Both the position numbers and the translations under genes were made by a program. The notes under the pieces are model-generated. The model ran no database searches, was not told where the DNA came from, and worked only from the letters and a program-made list of their open reading frames with translations. A stretch of DNA of 64,000 nt. Source: Micractinium sp. NFX-FRZ (Eukaryota > Chlorophyta > Trebouxiophyceae > Chlorellales > Chlorellaceae). Shown in pieces: positions 32,404-42,480 of the stretch. The stretch covers positions 1 through 64,000 of the forward strand of contig JAPTJF010000208.1 in NCBI GenBank assembly GCA_029339195.1. The letters run 5' to 3'. The stretch's first letter is position 1. The number at the start of each line of letters is the position of its first letter.

Positions 32404-35400
32404 ATGGCGGCTCTTGGAGAGCCGCAGGCGCAACAGATGCAGCCACCCATGATCGTGGGCGTGGCCTTGAAGAAGGAAAAACGCAAAAAGCACATCAGCG
32501 ACAAGCTGGTCGCCAAGGCGGCCGAGGCGGGGGTCACGCTGCGCTTTGTGGACAAAGAGGTGCCGTTGGAGCAGCAGGGTCCCTTTGTGGCCATCCTGCA
32601 GAAAGTGCGGAAGCCCGGTGAGGAGCTGCTGGGAGGAAGGGCTTGCGGTCGGGACCACTCGCCTGAGTCACAGCCACTGCCTCCATACTGCCGCCGTTTG
32701 AAACTGCTTGCCTCACGGCTGCTGCCCTGCCGGGATCTGCACGCTGGCTGCGGCATCGTGCATTGCATTCCAGCATCGGCCGACCACGTAATGTACTGCA
32801 CCACCTTGCACAGCAACCGGTGTCACCTTTGCCCGCTGCTAATGCCCTTGCATCTGATCTGCCGCCCTGCCCTCTGTTGCCCCCGGTTGGCGCAGAGTGG
32901 GAGCAGCAGCTGCAGGAGTATGCGGCGGCACACCCAGAAGTGCAGGTGCGGTGGAGGTCTCTTGGCGGCATGACGTGTGCCTGGCAGCTCACCCCGCAGG
33001 GAGGCGGTCACACTGCAGCCCCATCGGCCCCCCTGCCCCACCCGGCCCCCCTGCCCCACCCGGCAGCAGCCGCTTGAACACTGGTGCTATGAATGGCTTG
33101 AGCACTGGTTCCATGAATGGTGCTTATGGCTGCTGCTGCACCTGCTGCAGCTGCTGCTATTGCTGCTGCTGCTGCGTGCACGCTGCTCCAGCGCATGCAC
33201 TCCTGCTGAGGGTCGTCCCCTCTGGCTTCATGTCCCTCCCGCCACCACCTTGTGAGCTCTCGTCAACGCGCATCAACTCTCCTTTGCCTGCTCCTGAAGA
33301 TTTTTGACATGCCGGCAGCCACCTACCCCATTCGTAATCGCGGGACCATGGTGTCGTTTTTGGACGGGGATGGCTGGCAGTTTGAGGTGAGGCGGTGGGG
33401 CGAGGAGATGGCAGCGTGAGTGAGGTGCTGGGGCGAGGAGATGGCTGGCACTTTGAGGGCACCAAGGCACCGCTCTAGGAAGGGGGGCAGCTTGCAGTTT
33501 GGACGTCATCAGATGGCGCTGGGGCGGCACAAGGGCAGTAGGGTGCTGGAGGGCAGCCCTGCACACCACCTTGCCCTCACTTGCACACCTGCTGGCCTGC
33601 CGCTGGCTGCACCGCCCCACCTCGGTCTCTCCAGACCTTGAAAGTGCTCGAAATTGAACCCCAGGGACATGCTTTTATGATTCCTGCCCTCCCTCCCCGC
33701 AGGAGCCGCCACACCTGGTGGAGGCTGGGCGCCCCCCGCAGCGCTGCCGCTGCAACGTGCCCACCAACACCACCATCGCTGCTGGCACGGGCTTCGAGGC
33801 GGCGCAGCGCCAGATGGCAGCCGCCGGGCTGCGGTTCCCCTTGCTGGCAAAGCCGCTGTGGGCGGACGGGCGGGAGGGGTCGCACGCGCTGGCAGGTAGG
33901 CGCGCGGGTGGGTGCAGGGGGGTGCTGGGACGCGCTGGTGTGTGTGGGGTGGTGTGTGCGTTGCCAGCGGCGCCAGGGCAGAAGCGCTGCCAGCCAGTCG
34001 TTACGCCCAGCACCCATGCCGTGGGTGCACTTCCCAGCCCTTGATCTTCCGCTCACGCACTCCAACCTAGCCTCCATGCCAGCGTGCATGTGCCGCCGCC
34101 CCGCCCCGGCCCCCAACCGCTGCCTACCCACTGCCCCATGCCCCGCCCACGCTCTTGGCCCGCTCCTGCAGTGGTGCACACCCCCGCCGGCCTGCAGCAG
34201 CTGATAGATGGGGAGGCTGCCTACCTGCAGCTGCCCATCATGCTGCAGCAGTATGTGGACCATGGGGGCTGCCTGTTCAAGGTGTATGTGATGGGCGACA
34301 CCTCAGGTCAGCTGGGCAGTACGTTGCTGTGGTCGAGCAGTACATAAGTTAGTGGCGACACTTGTGGGTGCTGCCTGTTGGGCAGTACGTGAAGGAAGAC
34401 TGTACTGTTGGTGGGTGCTGCATGTGTCAGAGGTACATCCCCTGGGCAGCACCTCTCAAGTAGCTGTGCAGTCCTGGTGTGTCGCTGGAGTGCACGCCTT
34501 GCATGCTCTGCCCTGCTGCACCAACCCGTTTCTCAAGGAGCATCCAAGCAAGCAGGATGGCCGCAGCTGAGTTCTGTCTTCACACAGCCCACATCCGGCC
34601 CGTCCTTGTTCCGCCCCGCCCCGCAGTGCGCGTGAAGCGCAACTCTCTGCACCTGCCGCCGTGGATGCTGCAGCGGCAGCAGCAGCATGTGCAGCAGGCC
34701 CAGCAGCAGCAGACCCAGCAGCAGCGGCAGGCTGATGTCGCGTCTCAATCGCAGCCAGCAGACCTCCCAGATCTCGAGCTCATGGAGCGCGTGTCCGCCT
34801 ACCCAGCAACCAAGTCGTGGGGCAGGGCCGACACCGCGCCCAAGGCAAGCCGCACTCACCTGCTCGCTGCCCCTACCCAGCGTGCTGCATGCGTGTGCGG
34901 TGCAAGTAGATACCGCATGCATGCACACCTGCTCTGCCCCGGCCGTCTCGCCATGACTCTGGCCCTGCCCACGCCTGGCCTGCCTGCCCCAAACGAGCAG
35001 CACGTCTGCTGCCATCCTGCTTGGCAACAACCTGGAAATCCTGGCCCCCATGGCACCCCCCCCAGCTGATCCTCACAGCTTTGCCAGTCCTGGCCTGTCC
35101 TGCCGCCCACCACACTGCAGGGCCACGGCGTGCCCAGCCCGCCCGCCTGGCTGCTGCAGGCGCTGGCGCAGCGCCTGCGCCGGCAGACGGGGCTCAACCT
35201 GTTCAACTTTGATGTGATCGTGCCCATGCACTGCCACCGCCGCCAGCTGCCACACCAGGTCAGCCGCTGCGCGACGTCAGCGGGGGTGGAACAGCAGCAG
35301 GCACAGCAGCAGGAAGGGCAGCAGCAACAGGCGGCAGCCAACGGCGCGCCGATGGCACCGAGCAGCAGGCTATTTGCGGCGGCAGCGGCGGCGGCAGTGG

Positions 35401-36361
35401 CTGAAGTGGATGGCACAGGGGGTGCCCAGCAAGGAGACCCTGCCCCACTGCCAGAAGAGGAGGAGCCGGTGGCAGTGGATCTAGGCGCGGCAGCAGCAGC
35501 AGCCGCTGAGGCGGCCGCTGCGGCCGCTGCTGCCGAGGCGGACGCGGGGGGAGGCACCAACGGAGCAGCAGCACATGCGCAGGCGGCGCACCCACAGCCG
35601 CCGCCGCAGCAGCAGGCAGGAGCGTCGGCACCAGCAGCAGCACCGGCAGAGGCCCGGCAGCAGCAGCAGCAGCAGCAAGATGATGGGAGTGAGGAGGAGC
35701 GTGAGCTGCTATATCACCTGATTGACATCAACTACTTCCCTGGTGGGTTGGGCCGTAGCTGCCACGGCGAGCCCATGCCATTGTTGGGTCGGCTGAGTGA
35801 TTGACCCAAGGGGTGGCCTGATGGGATCAACAGGGTGGCTGCTGCCGTCGCTCCCCGTTCCTGATGCCCTGCCTCTCCACGACCCTGCCTCCTCTCCCAC
35901 CCCGCCGCTGCCTTGCCAGGCGCCCTGCCTGCTCCTGGGAACACTGCTGCATCTCACTTCCGCCTGCCCCTGACTGCTGCCTCTCACCTGTGCCTGTCCT
36001 GGACTCCTGCTTCCGCACGCCTGCTGTCCCCTCTGTCTTCTGCTGCAGGCTACGAGCGAGAAGGCGCCTAAACAAGAGGACTGCATGGTGCCGCCCTGCC
36101 CCTTCCTAGCCTCTGCTTGTATCATCACCTGCCCCCCTTCTCCTTTCCTCTGCAGGCTACGAGAAGATGCCCAACTACGAGGAGTACATGGTGCAGTTCC
36201 TGCGCTCCATATGCTACCCACAGCAGCAGCAGCAACAGCAGCAGCAAGGAGGCGCAGGGCAGCAGCAGCAGCAAGGAGAGGCAGGGCAGCAGCAGCAGCA
36301 GGCGGGGCTAGAGTCGCAGCAGCAGGTGGCGGGCGCGCCGCCAGCGGTGGGGGCCGGGTGA
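32404..36361 (+). CDS. Inositol-tetrakisphosphate 1-kinase (ITPK)
   Basis: Exons: 32404..32617, 32896..32945, 33300..33386, 33703..33895, 34172..34306, 34627..34844, 35121..35742, 36156..36361; 574 aa against 320-350 in most ITPKs. ATP-grasp signatures in order: VGVALKKEKRKKH; PEWEQQLQEYAAAHPEV; TYPIRNRGTM; LRFPLLAKPLWADG; SHALAVV; LPIMLQQYVDHGGCLFKVYV; VRVKRNSL; GLNLFNFDVIV; and HLIDINYFPGYEKMPNYEE, where the Asp/Asn metal ligands lie. The enzyme phosphorylates inositol phosphates (Ins(1,3,4)P3, InsP4, or InsP6 to InsP7 in plants). About 150 residues of Gln/Ala-rich insert (exon 7) sit just before the last metal-binding motif, and the C-terminus is poly-Gln. Intron 6 uses a GC donor (CCCAAG|GCAAGC). 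Confidence 0.92.
33429..33462 (+). repeat. Ghost copy of ITPK exon 3 end
   Basis: GGAGATGGCTGGCACTTTGAGGG repeats the exon 3 end GGGGATGGCTGGCAGTTTGAGGT (33366-33388) about 65 bp further on; the intervening GGTGGGGCGAGGAGATGG is repeated too. Confidence 0.8.
34349..34391 (+). repeat. Ghost copy of ITPK exon 5 end
   Basis: TAGTGGCGACACTTG followed by GTTGGGCAGTACGT repeats ATGGGCGACACCTCAGGTCA followed by GCTGGGCAGTACGT (34291-34325), the exon 5 end and the first intron bases. Confidence 0.75.
36041..36090 (+). repeat. Ghost copy of ITPK exon 8 start with acceptor
   Basis: TGCTGCAGGCTACGAGCGAG, then ACTGCATGGTG, parallels TCTGCAGGCTACGAGAAG, then AGTACATGGTG at 36149-36192 (true acceptor and exon 8). 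A stop (TAA) has arisen in the copy, so it cannot serve as the exon. Confidence 0.9.
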
Positions 36362-36658
36362 CGGAGGCCTTGCTGCCACCCCGTTGCAGCAGCAGCAGTG
36401 GTCTAAGGCTGCCGTGTAGCACTCCCCGCCCCTTGCAGACTATACTTTGTGTCTACCCCTGCACTGCATTTGTTGCATTGCATCTTAGGTCTGGCCTGCC
36501 TGGTGCAAGGCCCCTGGTGCAAAAACTGTGACTGACATGCGTAACATAAAGGACAACCTCGGAAGAACGGGGGAGGCGGGGAGGGGGTGGCATCCGTGAG
36601 AAAGCAAACAAAGAAGGAAGAGCGCGCTACAGCAGGCTCGATTGATTTTAGAAGGGAT
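36362..36658. other. Convergent 3' region, ITPK and Ser-rich genes
   Basis: About 300 bp with no coding signal; AT-rich near 36530-36660. Confidence 0.5.
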
Positions 36659-37098
36659 TTACACCATCACAAACGAGCCGGGTCCATTGTGTTGGCCCGC
36701 CCCTGGGTGTGGCGGCTGGCCAACACCGGCAGCGCCGGAGGCTGAGCGGTCGCTCTTGCTCTTACTCCCGCTCCCACTGCCGCTGCCGCTGCCACCAGAA
36801 GTGCCAGAGCTGCTGCTGCGTCCACTGCCACTACTGCTGGAGCTCCGTCCACTGCTGCTGCTCCTGCTGCTGCTGCCCCTGCCGCTACTGCTGCTGCCGC
36901 TGCTGCTGTGGCGGCGGCGGCGGCGGCGATGGTGGCTCCTTCTCCTGCTGCCGCTGCTGCTGTCGCTCCCGCTGCTGCTGTCGCTCCCAAGACTGTTGTC
37001 GCTCTTGCAGCTGCCGCTGCTGCTGCTGGAGGGCCCACTGCTGCCGTTGCCTGTGCTGCTACTGCTGCTGCTCTTGCGCCTGCTTCCGCTGCCGCTGC

Positions 37099-37134
<36 letters not shown>

Positions 37135-37147
37135 TGCTCTTGCTGCC

Positions 37148-37191
<44 letters not shown>

Positions 37192-38174
37192 TGCTCCTGC
37201 TCTTGCTACCACTGCTGCTTCTGCTGCTCCTGCTCTGGCTGCTCCTTCTGGAGCTACTGTTGCCGCTGTAGCTGCCACTACTTCTGGCACTGTCGCTGCT
37301 GCTGCTGGAGCTGGAACTCCCACCCCTGCTGCTCTTGCGACTGCGACTGCGACTGCCGCTGCCGCTGCCGCTGCCGCTGCCGCTGCCGCGACTGCTGCTG
37401 GTGCCGCTGCCTCTGATGGTGCTCCTGCCCCTGGGGCTTCCACTTGACCGACCTGCGGCAGCCTGCCTCTCACTCCCAAAAGCCACGCTCTGCGGTGCAG
37501 AGCGGAGGCGGGCAGGGCTCAGTGCCAGCAGCACCAGACCACCACAGTAGGGTGCAGTGGGATGCTGTGCTGCTTGCACTGTTCTATAATGCAGGGCAGT
37601 GCAGGGTACTGTAGGGTGCGCGAGGAGAGCAGAGGCCTCTCCTCTCTGGAGCAGGCGGCTTGGCCAGCTGGCAGGCCTGGCGCTGGCAGGCATGCCCCTT
37701 ACCCCTGCCTGTGTGCCCCCTTCTGCTCCGCCTGCGGAGCACATGGCAGGTTGAGGGGCAAGAATGGGAGCGGCACAGGATGGTGGCAACGGAGGCCCAG
37801 CACACGTGAGCGGATTGAGCAGCCGCCCTGTGGCGGCACATCAGCCCGACGCTGCTGACGCCCTGTCTATCTCAACCCTGTACTTCCTGCAACCTGCAAC
37901 CAGCAACCTGCAACCTACTGCACTGTCTAGCATGCTGAGCAGACAGAGGTGCACAGCAGCGAGTGCAGCAGGACAGCAAGCAGAGTCCCCTTGGGACTCA
38001 GCAGGGCAGGCAAGCGGCCGCTGCAGCTGGGTTGGCGCCGCGCCCCAGCTTACCGGTGCCGCCCTGCTGCAGCCCTGGTGCTTGCTCCGGGGCGTAAGCC
38101 AGGCCTGCCACTGGCAGGCCCTCCCCCAGCAGGCTCAGGCGCGCAATGGAATCCTCCAACGGCGAGTCGCCCAT
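36659..38174 (-). CDS. Ser-rich (Arg/Gly) low-complexity protein
   Basis: Exons (minus): 38174..38054, 37731..37703 (29-nt micro-exon), 37489..36659; about 326 aa. The first exon encodes MGDSPLEDSIARLSLLGEGL and ends at a clean GTAAGC donor; the micro-exon ends at GTAAGG; both phases fit. An in-frame ATG 11 codons upstream (38207) is an alternative start. The large last exon is nearly all Ser with Arg, Gly and Lys (SRSRSRKSS, RRRSHHRRRRRRHSS), resembling SR-type or phosphorylated disordered proteins. All six frames are open in this CTG/CGG-rich stretch, so frame choice rests on the splice phases and on the non-repetitive ends (SVAFGSERQAAAGR; GQHNGPGSFVMV). Function unknown. The stop (GTG TAA) lies within a TGTAA box. 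Confidence 0.45.
36750..37400. repeat. Imperfect CTG/CGC trinucleotide-rich block
   Basis: About 650 bp dominated by CTG, CTC and CCG triplets, with short pure runs (for example 37100-37130 and 37155-37190). It forms most of the last exon of the Ser-rich gene. Confidence 0.85.
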
Positions 38175-38207
38175 GGCTGCGAGCCTCAAATCGCGCGCGT
38201 TGGGCAA

Positions 38208-38983
38208 TATGCTTCAGCAAAGGTCAACGTGAGGCGGAGGAGGGCGATGGAGGAGATGGTAGGAAGGCCAGGAGGCTCGCTGTCCTTTCCTCCACACAAG
38301 TCCAGCAGCCCCCTCGGCATGGGCCACCTCTTAGCCTCAAGCTTGCTTCATGCCTCACATCTGAGCTGGCTCTCCTATTCTGAACTTGGTTTGAAGTATG
38401 CAGAGATGCGAGGAGGCCTCGTGCAGGGCCGCACCTTTGCTTGTCACCGGCAGCAGCGGCTGGCGATCAGTACCAGCGGTTGCCGTGCCACGGTACCAGT
38501 AGCACCCAGTGCCCAGCTGGCAGAAGCACCTGCTACCTCTCGAACTTTGAGAGCCTGTGGACGTGAGATGTTCCCTTACAATGCAGTTGCGTTTCAAATC
38601 AACGAAGCGATAGCGTTAGGCTCAGAACAAGTGGGGCCAGGCGCGCTAATGCTGGCCAGAACGGCAGAGCTGCTGCCGGCGCGACACGAGGCGGCAGTGC
38701 CGCATCAGCACATGTCGCAGGCAGAGCTGCTGCGTGAGTGCATTATATACATGAGAGGTTCAAGCTGTCTCTCGGGAAAGTCCCATGCCCGTCTTGGAAC
38801 TGCGTTGTGCTTGCTCAGGCATTCAGTTGATGCCTGTGTGTGGGTCAGTGCAGCCGACACGTAGAGGGGCCCGCCACTGCTGTGCAGTCGGCCGCACCCG
38901 TGCCGCCGTGGTGCCGACGCTGCGGCCACCGAGGCTGCCGCCCCGAGGGACAGGGCTGCTGCTGCCCGCCCTGGCGCGTCTGA
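38208..38983. other. Lower-GC intergenic region
   Basis: This lies between two minus-strand genes. A plus-strand frame stays open across it (to 38864) but shows no domain or splice logic. TTACA at 38576-38580 is a likely poly(A) signal for the upstream minus-strand gene. Confidence 0.45.
38576..38580 (-). promoter_or_regulatory. Candidate TGTAA poly(A) signal
   Basis: TGTAA on the coding strand, about 405 bp after the stop of the gene at 38984-40266. Confidence 0.45.
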
Positions 38984-40266
38984 CTAAGCCGGGCCCAGCC
39001 TGACCACGTATGTGCTGATGGTGCCGCCCACGTGGGTGTAGCTCACCACGCGGTGCCCGGCGTCCTCTGCAGCCCGGTACACGGCGCGCCGCAGCTCGCC
39101 CAGCTGGAACTCGCGCTCCTCGAAGCGCACATTGGACAGCGTGGGCTGCAACACCAGGACGGCTCGCGGCAGCAGCACCCGCGCCGCCAGCATGCGGCGC
39201 ACCATGTCCACCAGGCTGGTGCCCTGCCTGTTGACAGCCCAGGTGCCGGGGTCCAGGTACATGGCACCAATCTTCTTCTTGCCCCAGGCACGGTCCTGGC
39301 ACATGCGCCCCACCTCGCCGAAATAGACGTTCAGGTCGCGCAGGCGCCTGGCATGGGGGAGGGAGGAGAGGGGGCAGGTGTGCTGCTGCGGAGTCAGGCT
39401 CTGATGTATGATTGTGGTGAGGCAGGACCCGCTTGGGCATGGTGTGTCTAGCTGACTACCCGCACGAGCCGAGCTGGGTGGTGCAGCTGCCACTGTGCTT
39501 GCAGGCGACCTGGAGTGAGAGGCGCATGCAATGGAAGGAGAGCTGTCAGGGGCTGAGAATTGTGACATGGCAGACCTGGGAAGCATTCGCAGCCCCAATG
39601 GCAAACGCCTACTCACTGCTGATCGTGTGCGTTGTCGACGAGGTGCACAAAGTCGCAGGCGTTGTTGGTCACAGCAATCACGTCCCCCATCGGGTAGCCA
39701 GCGCCCGCCAAAGCCTGAAGGGGGCAGGGAGCGGGGGATGCAGAAGCCGGGAACGAGCATGAGGTGTTTGAGTGGGTAGTTAATGAACCAATATCCAAGC
39801 TGTACATGTATGATCAAGCTATGTGATTAAGCTATGCCTTTCCCTGCTAGACACAGGGAACGGAGGCCACGGCCACGGGCACAGCCGTGCACAGCCTCGT
39901 GCACAGCCGTGTGCACAGCCGTGCCCCAGCGGTGCCCTCCAGCATGCGCCTCACCTCCACAGTGCCCAGCAAGCCCGACTCCAGGCACACTGCCATGCCG
40001 GGGGTGTCGATGAAGAGCCCGGCCACAAAGGCATTTAGGCCGGCGTTGTCTATGTAGTGGGCAGCGCCCCGGCGGGCAGCGCCCCGGCGGGCAGTGCCCC
40101 GGCGGGTGTAGGAGCGTGCGATCTCGGTGCGGTCGGTGCGGTGGGCCAGCATGTTGTCTACGCCGTGCAGCAGCTCCCTGGCGCTGCCCACAGGGTGCAC
40201 CTGACCCTCCACGCTCTCGTCCTGCACGGCCAGATGCCCGAAGGCTTCCAGCAGCGCCTCGGCCAT
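38984..40266 (-). CDS. Unknown soluble protein
   Basis: Exons (minus): 40266..39955, 39714..39617, 39347..38984; 257 aa, phases fit. An in-frame ATG at 40320 would add 18 residues. I do not recognise the family. The sequence looks globular and conserved: YIDNAGLNAFVAGLFIDTPG, AVTNNACDFVHLVDNAHD, LNVYFGEVGRMCQDRAWGKK, LDPGTWAVNRQGTSLVDMVR, SYTHVGGTISTYVVRLG. No signal peptide or membrane helix is seen. Exon 1 contains a small in-frame repeat (RRGTA, RRGAA, RRGAA), from a 15-bp tandem repeat at 40057-40108 that probably expanded in this lineage. Its start codon is only about 185 bp from that of the divergent T5orf172 gene. Confidence 0.7.
40057..40108 (-). repeat. 15-bp in-frame coding minisatellite
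   Basis: GGCAGCGCCCCGGCG is repeated three times with few changes and is read as RRGAA/RRGTA within the unknown protein. Confidence 0.85.
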
Positions 40267-40450
40267 GGCTACTTCCACACCAAATGTAGGTGCGGGCTTA
40301 ACACGGCCAGGACAATCCACGCCGACAGCAGCCTTTCAAGGGTTTCAAGGGTGGGGCTGCTGCCCTTTCTTCACGCGTGCCTACTCAGCTTCCTTGCCCT
40401 CCCACGTTGCGCTTCTTTTCGGAACCTCCGCGGACGCCGTGAGCAGCAGC
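40267..40450. promoter_or_regulatory. Shared head-to-head promoter
   Basis: A 184-bp gap between divergent start codons (unknown gene and T5orf172 gene), with a short direct repeat TTTCAAGGG (about 40332-40349). Confidence 0.5.
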
Positions 40451-42283
40451 ATGTCGTCGTGGCGCTCACAGGACGGTACTGAGGTTGGGCTGGCAGGAGT
40501 GGGCTCGCCCGCCCTGGTGGCGCAGACTGCGAGCGGGCTGCCACGCTGCCAGGGAATCACCCTGGCGGGCAGGCAGTGCAGCAGGTCGGCCAAGCATGAC
40601 GCCTACTGCTGGCAGCACAAGCCCGCCGGCAGTGCCGCCGCTGCCGCTGCCGCCGCCGCCGGGGCTGCTCAGCACGGTGCGCGGCTCAGCGGAACCCCTG
40701 GCAGCAGCAGAGCAGCAAGCAGCAGCGGCTCGGCAAGGGGCAGCCAGGTGGGCTCTGGTGTCTGGCACGCAGTTGAGCTGCCGCAAGCACCAGCTAGTGC
40801 AACGAGCAGCGGCAGCCGTTGCGGCGGCAGCTGGGCAGTACAGGGCAGCACCGCTTCCGGCAAGAGAGGAGAGACATTGCTGTCAGCAGCGGCGCCCACA
40901 GGCGGCTTGGATCTGGCGACAGTGGAGGCGGCAGCATCGGCGGCGGCTGCCGCTGCCGCGTCAGCCACCATTCGCTCGCTCCTGCAGCCCTCGACTCCTG
41001 AGGCAGCACGGCATCACGAACAGCAGCAACGCCTGGCCGCGGCCATTGCCACGCCCATCCCCTTGCCCGCACGGAGCAGCGGCAGCAGCATGGCAGCTTC
41101 CGGGTCGGCAAGGTTCGGGGGCAGTCCAGCAGCGGCCCTTCCCCTCCGCCCTCCCACGCCCTCAAGTGAAGCCTGCAGCAGCGGCCACGGCAGCGGCCAC
41201 GGCAGTGGCAGCGGCAGCGGCAGCCCCTCTGCTGAGGTCGCCACCTGGCGTGAGCGCTACCTGCTGCGCCTGCTCGACCTCGTAGCAGCGGGGGAGCTGG
41301 GAGCGGGGCAGGCGCGGCGGCTGGGAGGCTGCCTGCTGCTGTTCAGCAACCTGGCACTCGAGCGGTTGGACCTGGGCCCGACCCGCACAGGTTCGCGGGT
41401 GGGGTCCAGGGCAGCGGCCATCCCAGCAACTGCTTCTGTGCTGTTAGGGGGCTTGCTTCCCCATACATGCCTGCTGCCAGCACTGATGCTCTTAGAGGGC
41501 CTGCTGCGGAAGCCGCCTCTTCTGCAAGAAACCGCTGTGCGGTACTGCCTCTTCTCAGCGCCCCAGATTTTACTGCCAACCTGCACTTTCCACCCTTTGC
41601 GCAGAGTCCCAGGGCGGCGGCGCAGGCTATCTGCTGGTCTACTCGGCAGCAGCAGCAGGGGAGATGGGCGGGCACGCAGGCGCGCTGCATGCAGCGGGCC
41701 CCTTCCGCCTGGCACACACCAAGCGGGAGCCTGCTGAGCGCATGAGGGAGCTGCAGGGCGAGCACCGGCAGCCGCTGGAGCTGCTGTGCGCTGTGCGTAC
41801 CCTGCACAGGTGGGGGAGGGATGCTGCCAAGGCATCTGGAGTCGGGAGGATAGCAAGATGTGTGCAGAGCATCCAATGTGAGGGACAGCAGCAGCAGCAT
41901 GGTGCAGCTGCGGGTTCCTGCTCATCTGCAGGGGGGAAGGGGAAGGCACGCTGGGTGTGGAGCACTGGTGTGCCGGACAGCAGCGTGGTGCAGCTGTGGG
42001 CTGCTGCCCAGCCCCTCCCTGCCAGTGCATGAACCTTCCCTCCAAGCCCCCACGCTGCCACCCCGCTGGCACCTCACTCCCACCTCGCTGCCTCCCCACT
42101 GCCTTGCCTCCCCGGCCTCCCAACGCATCCCGCAGGTACACCGCATCCACGCTGCTCACCCGCCACCTCAAGCAGTTCACCACGCCTGACAACTGGTGCT
42201 CGTGCCCGCTGCACTCCTTGGAGCGGTGCGTGGACGGCGCAGCGCTGCTGGCAGACTCCCCGCTGCTGCTGCCCCGGCCCTGA
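40451..42283 (+). CDS. Protein with Cys/His finger and T5orf172 (GIY-YIG-like) domain
   Basis: Exons: 40451..41390, 41605..41809, 42136..42283; 430 aa. The start is MSSWRSQDG; the frame is open to an ATG at 40265, which would overlap the divergent gene's start. Near the N-terminus lies a small Cys/His motif (RCQGITLAGRQCSRSAK then YCWQH) like the DUF5763-type 'CxxxxxxGxxCxxxxxxxxYCxxH' finger. About 230 residues of Ala/Ser/Gly linker follow. The C-terminal part (YLLVYSAA; RLAHTKREPAERMREL; LHRYTASTLLTRHL; WCSCPLHSLE) resembles the T5orf172/DUF1766 version of the GIY-YIG nuclease fold, including the C-x-C-x2-H end. Nuclease activity is not shown: the GIY/YIG tyrosines are only partly visible. 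Confidence is good for the gene and moderate for the domain. Confidence 0.62.
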
Positions 42284-42480
42284 CCCCCCGGCTGTGCGCT
42301 GGTGCTCCCCGCGACAGAGCAAGTGCGGCGTGGAGGGCAGCGCTGCTGGCAGAGTTACCGCTGCTGCTGCCCCGCCCCTGACCCTCCCGGCTGTGCGCTG
42401 CTGCTGCCCCGGCCCTGACCCACTGGCTGTGCATTGCTGCTCCACGCATCAGAGCAAGGGCTGCGTGGTGGCCCCGGCAA
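42239..42480 (+). repeat. Tandem copies of the T5orf172 gene's stop-codon region
   Basis: The coding end (GGCAGACTCCCCGCTGCTGCTG, CCCCGGCCCTGA, 42251-42283) recurs as GGCAGAGTTACCGCTGCTGC, CCCCGCCCCTGA (42348-42381) and in part at 42398-42420. The interleaved GGCTGTGCGCTG and CAGAGCAAG blocks recur as well. The copies lie in the 3' flank. Confidence 0.85.

Noticed and set aside
36642..37271. Plus-strand poly-Leu ORF
   Set aside because: This is the antisense reading of the CTG-rich exon; translation is pure repeat.
37764..38864. 366-codon plus-strand ORF
   Set aside because: It overlaps exon 1 of a minus-strand gene with good splice sites, shows no domain, and long open frames are common in this GC-rich DNA.
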